From the NCBI GenBank assembly GCA_963678215.1, contig OY782758.1, forward strand, positions 434,001 to 498,000: a stretch of DNA of 64,000 nt. The letters run 5' to 3'. The notes under the pieces are model-generated. The model did not search any database and was not told where the DNA came from. It saw only the letters and a list, made by a program, of their open reading frames with translations. Source of the stretch: Thiobius zoothamnicola (GTDB taxonomy: Bacteria; Pseudomonadota; Gammaproteobacteria; Chromatiales; Chromatiaceae). The position numbers and the translations under genes are program-made. The first letter of the stretch is position 1, and each line of letters opens with the position of its first letter. Positions 1 through 8,633 of this stretch are shown here, in pieces.

Positions 1-1049
1 ACGACATTGTCCACATGAAAAGCTAAAGGCAAGCCGAGCGCTGCGCCTAATAAGGTGCCAATGGCACCCAGAGTCATGCCTTGCACAATGAAGATCCGCA
101 TCACCATGCCGGGGGATGCGCCCAGCGTTTTCATAATGGCGATGTCACCTTGTTTGTCCATGACCATCATGACCAGTGTGGAGATGATATTGAAAGCGCC
201 AATCACGATAATCAGGGACAATAACAAGCCAATCATGCGCTTTTCCATTTTCAACGCGGCAAAAAAGTGACGGTGATAATCCGTCCAGTTAAGCACCCGG
301 TATGCGCCTGTCATCTGTCCCGCTAATTCCATGGAAACGCGGCGCGCTTCCCAGACATCTTCGATACGGATTCTGACACCGCTGACGGATTCGCCCATGC
401 GCAACAGTTTGGCCGCGTCCTGCATGTTCACCATCGCCACGCTGCTGTCATATTCCCCCATGCCGACGGCAAACAGGCCGACCACGGTAAAGCGCTTCAT
501 ACGCGGCATGCTGCCAGCGATGGTGGTGATGATTTGCGGCACGACGACGGTGACTTTATCGCCTAATTCGACGCCCAGACGCACCGCTAACTCTTTGCCG
601 AGCACGATGCGGTATTGACCGGCTTGTAAAGCATCCAGCGAGCCTGCCGTCATATGTTGTGCCACATCCACCACATCAGGCTCGCGTTCAGGCAAAATGC
701 CCCGCACGATGGCACCGGAGACTTCCCGTCGATGTGTCAGCATGGCTTGCGCTTCAATGTAGGGGGCGGCCGCCAACACGTCGGGGTGTTGTTTGGCTTG
801 CTGGATGGCGTCTGCCCAATCCTGCATGCGCCCATTTGCCGCCTGGATGTCGCCATGCGAGGCCATACCGAGGATGCGTTCTCGCACTTCTTTATGAAAA
901 CCATTCATCACGGATAACACCGTAATCAAGGCGATGACACCCAACGCAATACCCAATATCGAAAACAGGGAGATGAAAGAAATAAAATGATGGCGACGCC
1001 GCGAGCGCGTGTAGCGCAGACCAATGAAGAGTGAGACGGGATGAAACAT
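1..1049 (-). CDS. lolC: Lipoprotein-releasing ABC transporter permease LolC/LolE (partial)
   Basis: Inner-membrane permease of the LolCDE complex, which lifts outer-membrane lipoproteins out of the inner membrane and hands them to LolA. The translation starts MFHPVSLFIGLRYTRSRR, closely like E. coli LolC. A first membrane helix (about residues 20-45, ending LSVMNGF) follows, then a large periplasmic domain and the membrane segments starting EKRMIGLLLSLIVIIGAFNI. The 3' end, including the last helices, lies outside the window. About 349 residues are visible of roughly 410 expected. The start codon is separated by one base from the divergent start of the agmatine deiminase gene, so each upstream region lies inside the other gene. 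LolC versus LolE cannot be settled, because lolD is not visible. Confidence 0.9.
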   Translation of the reverse strand, partial: MFHPVSLFIGLRYTRSRRRHHFISFISLFSILGIALGVIALITVLSVMNGFHKEVRERILGMASHGDIQAANGRMQDWADAIQQAKQHPDVLAAAPYIEAQAMLTHRREVSGAIVRGILPEREPDVVDVAQHMTAGSLDALQAGQYRIVLGKELAVRLGVELGDKVTVVVPQIITTIAGSMPRMKRFTVVGLFAVGMGEYDSSVAMVNMQDAAKLLRMGESVSGVRIRIEDVWEARRVSMELAGQMTGAYRVLNWTDYHRHFFAALKMEKRMIGLLLSLIIVIGAFNIISTLVMMVMDKQGDIAIMKTLGASPGMVMRIFIVQGMTLGAIGTLLGAALGLPLAFHVDNV

Positions 1050-1050
1050 A

Positions 1051-2097
1051 ATGACCCTGGAAAATAAAATCAGATTAGTCGCCGAATGGGAACCGCAGTC
1101 AGCGACCCAACTGACCTGGCCGCATGACGGTGCCGATTGGGCGGATCACTTGGAACCGGCATGCGCGGGTTTTGCGCAAATCGGCGCAACGATCAGCCAG
1201 GATCAACGTGTGTTGAATGTGTGTCGTGATCCGGCTCATCAACGGCAGGTCGTCGAGTGGTTGCAAGCCGCGCATGCCGATCCTGACAAGCTGGATTATG
1301 TGTTGGCGGATAGTGATGATATTTGGGCGCGCGATCATGGCTTGATCAATACCTTCGATAGGGGGCAATTGTTATTGCACGATTTTCAATTTGACGGCTG
1401 GGGAGGAAAGTACCCGGCGGCTAAAGACAATGCAATCAATCGACGACTTGAGCAGAGTGGAATCTTTCATCATACGCCAATTCAGCATCATGCCTGGGTG
1501 TTGGAGGGTGGGGCGGTTGAGACTGATGGGCAGGGAACCTTATTGGCGACGTGCAGCAGCGTGTTGGATCCGCAGCGTAACCCGGATTTAAACCCGGGTG
1601 AGATGGAGCAATTGTTGCAAGAGACCCTGGGTGTCAGGCGATTTCTCTGGTTGGCGCATGGTGCGCTCAGTGGAGATGATACCGATTCGCATATTGATAT
1701 GCTGGTGCGTTTCACTGATCCGCAAACCTTGCTTTATCACATGGCACCGGATGGGGATGATGATCACGCCGTATTGGCTGCCATGCGGGATGAGCTAAAG
1801 TGCTTCCGGACTGCTGCTGGCCGCCCTTATCAACTGATTGCATTGCCGTTCCCCGGCATCCATCGGGATTCAGCCGGGCGTCGTTTGCCTGCCAGCTATG
1901 CGAACTATGTGTTGACCAATCACTTGGTGTTGTTGCCAGGGTATGGCGTGATGCAGGATGAACAGGCGCGTGAAATCTTGATGCACTGTTTTCCAACGCG
2001 CCAGGTGATTTTGATCGATTGCCGTTTGTTCATTCAACAAAATGGCGGTTTGCATTGTTTAACCATGCCAATTCATGCGCAACCCGTGCATAATTGA
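1051..2097 (+). CDS. aguA: Agmatine deiminase (peptidyl-arginine deiminase family)
   Basis: Converts agmatine to N-carbamoylputrescine and ammonia, a step from arginine to putrescine. The protein has 348 residues, normal for the Porphyromonas-type PAD family. Guanidine-binding and catalytic motifs are all visible: WARDHG (92-97), FDGWGGKY (114-121), LEGGAVETDG (151-160), DDTDSHID with the catalytic His (209-216), and NGGLHC with the nucleophilic Cys near 336. The start is ATG at 1051 with only a weak upstream purine tract. It sits just ahead of MRL-like family N-termini, so it is plausible. No N-carbamoylputrescine amidase (aguB) is next to it. A polyamine gene, speD, lies 51 kb away in the same window. 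It runs into ubiE after 27 bases and may be cotranscribed with it. Confidence 0.88.
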   Translation: MTLENKIRLVAEWEPQSATQLTWPHDGADWADHLEPACAGFAQIGATISQDQRVLNVCRDPAHQRQVVEWLQAAHADPDKLDYVLADSDDIWARDHGLINTFDRGQLLLHDFQFDGWGGKYPAAKDNAINRRLEQSGIFHHTPIQHHAWVLEGGAVETDGQGTLLATCSSVLDPQRNPDLNPGEMEQLLQETLGVRRFLWLAHGALSGDDTDSHIDMLVRFTDPQTLLYHMAPDGDDDHAVLAAMRDELKCFRTAAGRPYQLIALPFPGIHRDSAGRRLPASYANYVLTNHLVLLPGYGVMQDEQAREILMHCFPTRQVILIDCRLFIQQNGGLHCLTMPIHAQPVHN

Positions 2098-2124
2098 CCT
2101 TCTGCCTGTTAATTGATTGGGATC

Positions 2125-2874
2125 ATGCCTGACGAAAATACCACCCACTTCGGCTATCAGACTGTGCCGACTGAAGCGAAAAGCGGTAAGGTGCGCGCCG
2201 TTTTTGACTCGGTGGCGCATAAATATGATGTGATGAATGATTTGATGTCATTCGGCATTCATCGTCTATGGAAACGTTTTGCGATGGCATTGACTGGCGC
2301 AAGGGCCGGGCAGACTGTCTTGGATTTGGCCTCCGGCACAGGCGATCTGGCGGATCGCCTGGCGGGGCTGGTTGGCCCACAGGGATGTGTGCTGATGTCC
2401 GATATTAATGCGTCCATGTTGAACCAGGGCCGTGATCGTATGATCAATAAGGGACATGCGGCTAATTTACGTTATGTGCAAATTAATGCGGAGCAATTGC
2501 CGTTGCCGGATGATTGTGTGGATCTGATCACCATCGGGTTTGGTTTGCGTAATGTGACGGATAAAGAACGCGCGCTGGCCGATATGTACCGGGTACTTAA
2601 GCCGGGTGGTCGTGTGCTGGTGTTGGAGTTCTCCAAACCACATAGCCGCTCATTGGCGAAACTGTACGATTTTTATTCTTTCACCGCCTTGCCGCGCCTG
2701 GGCCGGGTCATCGCCAAAGATGCGGACAGTTACCAATATTTGGCTGAATCGATCCGCATGCACCCCGATCAGGCAACCTTACGGGGCATGATGGAAGATG
2801 CCGGTTTTGAGCGTTGCGATGTGCATAATCTTAGCGGCGGTATTGTCGCTATCCACCGTGGTTTTAAACTTTGA
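2125..2874 (+). CDS. ubiE: Ubiquinone/menaquinone C-methyltransferase UbiE
   Basis: SAM-dependent C-methyltransferase of ubiquinone (and menaquinone) synthesis. The 249-residue protein has the family N-terminus THFGYQTV, the block KYDVMNDLMSFGIHRLWK, SAM motif I VLDLASGTGDL (about 65-75), FGLRNVTDKERAL and the C-terminal GGIVAIHRGFKL. I chose ATG at 2125 because E. coli UbiE begins a few residues before THFG. A TTG at 2113 in the same frame is possible but not needed. It is the first gene of the ubiE-ubiJ-ubiB order conserved in gammaproteobacteria, and ubiJ starts 7 bases after its stop. Confidence 0.96.
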   Translation: MPDENTTHFGYQTVPTEAKSGKVRAVFDSVAHKYDVMNDLMSFGIHRLWKRFAMALTGARAGQTVLDLASGTGDLADRLAGLVGPQGCVLMSDINASMLNQGRDRMINKGHAANLRYVQINAEQLPLPDDCVDLITIGFGLRNVTDKERALADMYRVLKPGGRVLVLEFSKPHSRSLAKLYDFYSFTALPRLGRVIAKDADSYQYLAESIRMHPDQATLRGMMEDAGFERCDVHNLSGGIVAIHRGFKL

Positions 2875-2881
2875 TTGACTC

Positions 2882-3499
2882 ATGATTTTGCCTGAACTGC
2901 CGTTATACGGCATTGAGACGACGATTAACGCCTTGCTGGATCGGGATGAAGAGGCGGTGGTTGCATTGCAAAAATTGCACGGAAGCTGCATCGCCATCGC
3001 TTTGCTGGGCACCGGGATTGTTTTTTATTTTGTCCCTGACCAGCGCGGCCACCTGCAACTTTTCGGTCATTGGGAAGGTGAGCCTGATTGCACCATCAGC
3101 AGCAGTCCGCTCGACTTGATGCGCGCCAGCGACAAAACCCAAAGCAGCGCTCAATTGTTCGCCGGACACATCAAAATGACTGGTGATACCGGATTAGGGC
3201 ACCAGTTCAGTCGCATTCTGGCTGACTTGTCCATTGACTGGGAAGAACAACTTGCCAAGCTGGTCGGCGATACGCTGGCGCATATTGTTGGACGTAATGC
3301 GCGTCGCCTGCATCAGCAAAACCAGCAAAGACGCCATACTTTCCGTCAGAATCTCGCAGAATATTTGACGGAAGAGGTCCGTCTGTTACCTCATCACTAC
3401 CAGATGGCCGCTTGGTCACGCGATGTTGCGACAACACGGGATGACGTGGAGCGTCTGATGGCGCGGGTTGAACGCTTGCAAAATTTGCCGGATGCTTGA
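2882..3499 (+). CDS. ubiJ: Ubiquinone biosynthesis accessory factor UbiJ (SCP2 domain)
   Basis: Accessory lipid-binding protein that helps assemble the soluble ubiquinone-synthesis complex. It has 205 residues. The N-terminal part (about 15-105) reads as an SCP2 sterol-carrier-like fold (FVPDQRGHLQLFGHWEGEPDC, then TISSSPLDLM and AGHIKMTGDTGLG). The C-terminal 40 residues (TRDDVERLMARVERL) form the coiled coil seen in the family. Identity rests on this architecture and on its place between ubiE and ubiB. The gene overlaps ubiB by 8 bases, so translation is probably coupled. Confidence 0.92.
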   Translation: MILPELPLYGIETTINALLDRDEEAVVALQKLHGSCIAIALLGTGIVFYFVPDQRGHLQLFGHWEGEPDCTISSSPLDLMRASDKTQSSAQLFAGHIKMTGDTGLGHQFSRILADLSIDWEEQLAKLVGDTLAHIVGRNARRLHQQNQQRRHTFRQNLAEYLTEEVRLLPHHYQMAAWSRDVATTRDDVERLMARVERLQNLPDA

Positions 3500-5135
3500 A
3501 GGGTTACGGATCGCGCATATCCTGTGGATGCTGATGCGGCATGGGCTGGACGAGTGCCTGCTAACCATTGATGCGCTTAAGCCCATTCGTTTTTTGCGTT
3601 TTTTCACGCCTTTTTATTGGCTGAATCGCCAGCAAAACGTCTCCCGGGGCGAGCGGATCCGGCGTTTTCTAGAGGATTTGGGGCCGCTGTATGTCAAATT
3701 TGGTCAGATCTTGTCTACCCGGCGGGACTTGTTGCCAGATGACATGGCGCTTGAACTGGCCAAATTACAGGATCAGGTGCCGCCTTTTTCCGGCGAGTTG
3801 GCACGCCACATCATTGAAACGGAATTAGGTCAATCGACGACTGTTTTGTTTGCGGAATTCGATGTGGAGCCATTGGCTTCAGCCTCTATCGCGCAAGTGC
3901 ATCCAGCCCGTTTGCATAATGGCGATCAAGTCATCATCAAAGTCGTGCGTCCGGGCATTGAAAAAACCATTCGGCGGGATATTGCACTCTTATATGCACT
4001 GGCGCGATTGGTACAGCATTATTCAGCGGATTTACGTCGTCTGCGCCCGGTTGAAATTGTCAGGGAGTATGAAAAAACGATTCACGATGAACTGGATTTG
4101 ATGCGTGAAGCCTCCAATTGTGCCTTGTTACGACGCAATTTCACCCAGAGCGAGCTGTTATATGTCCCGGAAATTTACTGGGATCACACCAGTAACCGGG
4201 TCATGACGCAGGAGCGTATTTTCGGTGCGCCAGTGAATCAGGTTGAGACCCACCGGCGCAACGGGATTGATATCAAAATGCTCGCTGAGCGCGGCGTGGA
4301 GATTTTTTTCACCCAGGTGTTTCGTGACAATTTCTTCCATGCCGATATGCATCCCGGGAATATCTTTGTGGGCGATGACGGGCGTTATATTGGTGTGGAC
4401 TTCGGCATCATGGGCGCGCTGACCACGCAAGACCAACGTTATCTGGCGGAAAATCTATTGGCCTTTTTTCATCGGGATTACCGGCGCGTCGCCGAATTGC
4501 ATGTCGAATCCGGCTGGACGCCGCCCGATACGCCGGTTGAAGAGTTCGAGGCCGCCATCCGCTCCGTCAGCGAACCCATTTGGGAAAGACCGATCAGCGA
4601 AATTTCCTTTGGGCATTTTCTGTTGCGTCTGTTTCAAACCGCCCGGCGTTTTAATATGGAAGTGCAGCCCCAACTGGTTTTGCTGCAAAAAACGTTGCTG
4701 AATATCGAAGGCCTGGGACGCCAGCTCTACCCTGAATTGGATCTGTGGCAGACAGCCAAGCCTTTCATGGAAAAATGGATGGCCGAACAAGTGGGTCCGC
4801 GTGCTTTCGTCAGGCGGGTGAAAGCCTCCATGCCGCAATTATCGGAGGAACTGCCGGAGCTTCCTCACCTTACTTACCGGGTGCTTAAGAAGGCGGTTGA
4901 CGGTGAATTGGAAATTCGTTGGCGATCCGGTCAACTGACGGCGTTGCAGCAACAAATCGCCAGAGATAACCGACGCCAACGTTGGGTCATCAGCGGCGGT
5001 GTTTTGGTAATTGGCGCTGGTTTATTGAATCTCTCGGATCATACTCTCTTAATGGTGATGGAGAACCGGCAACTGGCTTCAATTATCGGCGGCGTTGGAG
5101 TCCTATTGTTGCTGTATGGCTTGATACGGAAATAA
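3492..5135 (+). CDS. ubiB: UbiB, atypical ADCK-family kinase-like protein of ubiquinone synthesis
   Basis: Membrane-anchored ABC1/ADCK-type protein needed for ubiquinone synthesis; the family shows ATPase rather than protein-kinase activity. With the ATG at 3492 it has 547 residues, against 546 in E. coli. The hallmark KxGQ motif (KFGQILSTRRDLLP, from residue 69), the ASASIAQVH glycine-loop substitute, HADMHPGN and GVDFGIMG (catalytic and metal-binding loops) are present. Two hydrophobic helices end the protein (about 500-545). The start overlaps the ubiJ stop; the upstream in-frame TTG at 3468 is less likely. Confidence 0.96.
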   Translation: MLEGLRIAHILWMLMRHGLDECLLTIDALKPIRFLRFFTPFYWLNRQQNVSRGERIRRFLEDLGPLYVKFGQILSTRRDLLPDDMALELAKLQDQVPPFSGELARHIIETELGQSTTVLFAEFDVEPLASASIAQVHPARLHNGDQVIIKVVRPGIEKTIRRDIALLYALARLVQHYSADLRRLRPVEIVREYEKTIHDELDLMREASNCALLRRNFTQSELLYVPEIYWDHTSNRVMTQERIFGAPVNQVETHRRNGIDIKMLAERGVEIFFTQVFRDNFFHADMHPGNIFVGDDGRYIGVDFGIMGALTTQDQRYLAENLLAFFHRDYRRVAELHVESGWTPPDTPVEEFEAAIRSVSEPIWERPISEISFGHFLLRLFQTARRFNMEVQPQLVLLQKTLLNIEGLGRQLYPELDLWQTAKPFMEKWMAEQVGPRAFVRRVKASMPQLSEELPELPHLTYRVLKKAVDGELEIRWRSGQLTALQQQIARDNRRQRWVISGGVLVIGAGLLNLSDHTLLMVMENRQLASIIGGVGVLLLLYGLIRK

Positions 5136-5185
5136 AGCCTGCTCTGATCTCGCCGTATCATTGATAAAAATCTGGTATCGAAAAT

Positions 5186-6001
5186 ATGCGAATTGTCTGT
5201 TTTAACGTTAATGGTGTACGCGCCAGGCCGCATCAACTGGCGGCATTAAAGGACAAATATGACCCGGACATTGTGGGTTTGCAGGAAACCAAAGTGCAGG
5301 ATGCCGAATTCCCCATGGATATGATCGCTGAACTGGGTTACGAGGTGATTTTTTATGGACAAAAAAGCCATTACGGCGTAGCACTGTTATCCAAGCAAAA
5401 AAGTGTTTCCTATCATTTGGGCTTGCCCAGCGATGATGAGACTTCCCAGCGCCGTTTGGTGAGCGCGCAATATATCAGTGCGAAAGGCAATGCGCTCAAT
5501 GTCATTAATGGTTATTTTCCGCAAGGTGAAAACCGGCAACATGAAACCAAGTTTCCACATAAACGCCGCTTCTATGCGGAGTTGAATGATTTGTTGGTCA
5601 ACCAATATACGCCGGATACCCCTTTGTTGGTGATGGGGGATATGAATATTGCGCCATCCGATAAAGATATCGGCATTGGCGAAGTGAATGCAAAACGTTG
5701 GTTGCGCGATGGTAAGTGTAGTTTCTTGCCAGAAGAGCGGGAGTGGATGCAAAATCTCACCGCCTATGGTTTGTATGATACCTATCGCACCTTGCATCCT
5801 GAGGTGGATGATCAATTCAGTTGGTTTGATTATCGGAGTAAAGGGTTTGATCGTGAACCCAAGCGGGGTTTACGCATTGATTTAATGCTGGCGTCGGCGA
5901 CGATCAATGATAAAGTCATGGATGTCGGCATCGCTTATGATATTCGGGGCATGGAAAAGCCTTCAGACCATGCGCCGGTTTGGGTGGATATTGATATTTG
6001 A
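5186..6001 (+). CDS. xthA: Exodeoxyribonuclease III
   Basis: Mg-dependent AP endonuclease and 3'-5' exonuclease of base-excision repair. The 271-residue protein has the EEP-family motifs FNVNGVRAR (6-14), LQETKV with metal-binding Glu34, the segment NVINGYFPQG, GDMNIAPSDKD (about 151-161) and the terminal PSDHAPVW with the catalytic Asp-His pair (about 261-262). It is the E. coli XthA type (RHPEKR-like WMQ... RTLHPE region present), not the ExoA type. The gene stands alone, 50 bases after ubiB. No strong Shine-Dalgarno is seen before ATG 5186. Confidence 0.95.
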   Translation: MRIVCFNVNGVRARPHQLAALKDKYDPDIVGLQETKVQDAEFPMDMIAELGYEVIFYGQKSHYGVALLSKQKSVSYHLGLPSDDETSQRRLVSAQYISAKGNALNVINGYFPQGENRQHETKFPHKRRFYAELNDLLVNQYTPDTPLLVMGDMNIAPSDKDIGIGEVNAKRWLRDGKCSFLPEEREWMQNLTAYGLYDTYRTLHPEVDDQFSWFDYRSKGFDREPKRGLRIDLMLASATINDKVMDVGIAYDIRGMEKPSDHAPVWVDIDI

Positions 6002-6180
6002 GTTGGGCGTTTTGACGGTGTGTGGTTTACCGCATGACACGATAAAAATGCATGATTTTCGGTTTTGATCCGAATATTGCTTTTATTCCAGAGGCTTTTC
6101 GCCATAATGGTGAGGCGTCTGAATGTTCATGACCCCAAATATCTTGCGATCAGTTCCAGACTACAGTTAGGTTTAGATCA

Positions 6181-7434
6181 TTGAGAAAACCGAAATTGAC
6201 CTTGAAAAGCGTATTGTTGGCTTCCGCGCTGCTTGGCATCTCATCATCGCCTGTATTATCCAGTCAATCCATGGGCGCTCCGGTTGAGGATCGTACATTA
6301 GCGCCCGCATGTGGCACCGCGAACTATGCTTGTGATGTTTACCGTGTGCAAAAAGGTGATTCACTGTCGTATTTGTTTCGGGAACGCGGATTAGCCCCTG
6401 GCGTATTATTGCGAGTCTTGCGCAGTGGTGAGGCGGCGCAATCCCTGCATCGTTTGAAGCCAGGGCAAACATTGCGTTTCATGCGTGATGAAACGGGGCA
6501 ATTGTTAGAGCTTGTTTTCGAGAAGGATCCCGTCGAAAGCGTACGGATTCATGCGCATGAAGAGGGTTTTAAAGCGCAACTTGAGCGAAAAAGCGTCGAT
6601 ACTCAAATCGCCAACTTGGCGGGTACGATACAGTCATCCTTGTTTGTTGATGGCGGTAAAGCGGGGCTGAGTGATCGCCAGGTCATGGAGTTGGTCGATA
6701 TTTTCCGTTGGGATATTGACTTTGCCCTTGAAATCCGGCCAGGCGATCAGTTCCGCGTCTTGTTTGAAGAAAAGTTGCTGGATGGCGAAAAATGGCGTAA
6801 CGGCCCTATTCTGGCGGCTGAATTCATTAATAAAGGCAAACGCTATCAGGCTTTTCGTTACCAAGATAAACAAGGCCGCGTCGCTTATTTCAATGCGGAT
6901 GGATACAGTAAACGCCGTGCTTTTACCCGTTCGCCATTGCGTTTCGCCAGAGTCAGTTCGGGGTTCAGCAAAAGCCGTTGGCATCCTGTCCTTAAGCGTT
7001 GGCGCTCGCATAAGGGTGTCGATTACGCGGCACCGATTGGCACGCCGATTAAAGCGACAGGGCAGGGACGGGTGATATTCCAGGGTTGGAAAAAAGGTTA
7101 TGGGCGTGTGGTGATTCTTGAACATGCGCGTAAATACCAGACACTCTACGCGCATATGTCGCGCTTCGCCAAAAAAGTAAAAGTGGGTCGCCGGGTTGAG
7201 CAAGGTCAAGTGGTTGGCTATGTGGGAAAAAGCGGTCTGGCCAGCGGTCCGCATGTGCATTATGAATTCCGCGTGAACGGCGTGCATCGTAATCCCTTGA
7301 CCATTAAGTTGCCCAAATCCCTACGGCTTTCGCGTGCGAAGCTGACTCACTTTAAGCGGGAAACCAAACCTTTGATCACTCAATTGGCGGCGATTGAATC
7401 GAGCACCATGATCGCCAGTAACGCCACAGACTGA
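6181..7434 (+). CDS. M23 peptidoglycan DD-endopeptidase (MepM/OapA-like)
   Basis: Secreted or periplasmic zinc endopeptidase that cuts peptide cross-links in murein. It has 417 residues, starting at a TTG codon. An in-frame stop at 6130 and the absence of any ATG/GTG between leave this as the only start that keeps the signal sequence (residues 1-28, core VLLASALLGISSS). Residues 50-110 form a LysM/OapA-like binding module (VQKGDSLSYLF, LKPGQTLRF). The C-terminal LytM domain keeps all metal ligands: HKGVD (His277, Asp281) and HVH (358-360), plus YAHMS (323-327). It precedes anmK by 11 bases; both deal with cell-wall turnover, so cotranscription makes sense. Confidence 0.9.
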   Translation: MRKPKLTLKSVLLASALLGISSSPVLSSQSMGAPVEDRTLAPACGTANYACDVYRVQKGDSLSYLFRERGLAPGVLLRVLRSGEAAQSLHRLKPGQTLRFMRDETGQLLELVFEKDPVESVRIHAHEEGFKAQLERKSVDTQIANLAGTIQSSLFVDGGKAGLSDRQVMELVDIFRWDIDFALEIRPGDQFRVLFEEKLLDGEKWRNGPILAAEFINKGKRYQAFRYQDKQGRVAYFNADGYSKRRAFTRSPLRFARVSSGFSKSRWHPVLKRWRSHKGVDYAAPIGTPIKATGQGRVIFQGWKKGYGRVVILEHARKYQTLYAHMSRFAKKVKVGRRVEQGQVVGYVGKSGLASGPHVHYEFRVNGVHRNPLTIKLPKSLRLSRAKLTHFKRETKPLITQLAAIESSTMIASNATD

Positions 7435-7445
7435 TAAAACTGACG

Positions 7446-8546
7446 GTGGCAGAGCTGTATGTTGGCTTGATGTCGGGTACCAGCATGGATGGGATTGATG
7501 CGGCGCTGGTTGATTTAAGTGCTGATTCTCCTCTGCTGCTCAACACGCATTTACACCCCTGGCCTGAACCCGTGCGACATCAACTCAGGCAAGCGGCACA
7601 GGGTGAATTATTCAATATGGATGCGTTTGCCCAGCTTGATGCGGAAGTTGGTGTTGTCTTGGCCGAAGCCGCGCTTCAAGTGATTGCGAACTATGCCGAT
7701 CCGACAGAAATTCGTGCTATTGGCTCCCATGGTCAAACATTGGCGCATAATCCGAATGCCCGCGTGGGCTATTCTTTGCAAATCGGCGATCCCAATGTGA
7801 TTGCCGAACATACCGGCATAGCGACGGTAGCGGATTTTCGTGGCCGGGATATTGCGGCGGGCGGGCAGGGCGCGCCTTTGGTGCCAGCATTCCACCAGGC
7901 GGTTTTCCATCATCCGGCTGAAAATCGCGTCATTCTGAATATTGGCGGGATTGCTAATCTGACGGGGTTGCCCGCAAATGGCTCCATGATCAGCGGATTT
8001 GACACAGGGCCAGGTAATTGCTTAATGGATGTTTGGGTTGGCCAGCATCTGGGTCAACGTTTTGACCATAACGGGGATTATGCGCGTCAGGGCCACTCTC
8101 AGCCCGCCTTGTTAAACGGTTTATTGGCGGATGAGTATTTTGAGAAGCTGCCGCCGAAAAGCACCGGGACGGATTATTTCTCGCTGACCTGGTTGCAAAA
8201 ATGCTTATCGGATGAGGATTTTGCGCCGGAAGATGTTCAAGCGGCCTTGTTACAATTGACGGCGCAGTCGATTGCACAGGCGATAGAGCGCCATTATCCA
8301 GAAACGAACCGTGTTTTGGCCTGCGGTGGTGGTATTCATAATGGTTTCCTCATGACGACTTTAGCCCAATACCTGCATTGCCCAATTGATAGCACAGCGA
8401 ATTATGGCGCTCACCCGGACTGGGTCGAAGCCATGGCGTTTGCCTGGTTGGCGCAGCAACATTTGCACCATTGTCCAGGTAATGCGCCCGGCGTCACTGG
8501 CGCAGGCGGGGCGCGCGTATTAGGTGCCTTATATCCGGCTACCTGA
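7446..8546 (+). CDS. anmK: Anhydro-N-acetylmuramic acid kinase
   Basis: Phosphorylates and opens 1,6-anhydro-MurNAc released during murein recycling, giving MurNAc-6-phosphate. The 366-residue protein begins at GTG 7446 and has the ATP-binding GLMSGTSMDGID (7-18), IGSHGQTLAH, the FDTGPGNCLMD block and the C-terminal CGGGIHN of the hexokinase-like ASKHA fold. It follows the M23 endopeptidase gene and precedes tyrS, an order I know from other gammaproteobacteria. Confidence 0.95.
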   Translation: MAELYVGLMSGTSMDGIDAALVDLSADSPLLLNTHLHPWPEPVRHQLRQAAQGELFNMDAFAQLDAEVGVVLAEAALQVIANYADPTEIRAIGSHGQTLAHNPNARVGYSLQIGDPNVIAEHTGIATVADFRGRDIAAGGQGAPLVPAFHQAVFHHPAENRVILNIGGIANLTGLPANGSMISGFDTGPGNCLMDVWVGQHLGQRFDHNGDYARQGHSQPALLNGLLADEYFEKLPPKSTGTDYFSLTWLQKCLSDEDFAPEDVQAALLQLTAQSIAQAIERHYPETNRVLACGGGIHNGFLMTTLAQYLHCPIDSTANYGAHPDWVEAMAFAWLAQQHLHHCPGNAPGVTGAGGARVLGALYPAT

Positions 8547-8633
8547 TATAAGCAATTTTTTAATGACATAGACTGAGCGTTTCACCAACTCACCATGGTG
8601 AGGCGCTGGTTGGAAATTGACCAGGATGTATCC

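Noticed and set aside
6634..7287. 217-codon minus-strand frame inside the M23 peptidase gene
   Set aside because: Antisense shadow of a gene with complete catalytic motifs; its translation has no recognisable domain.
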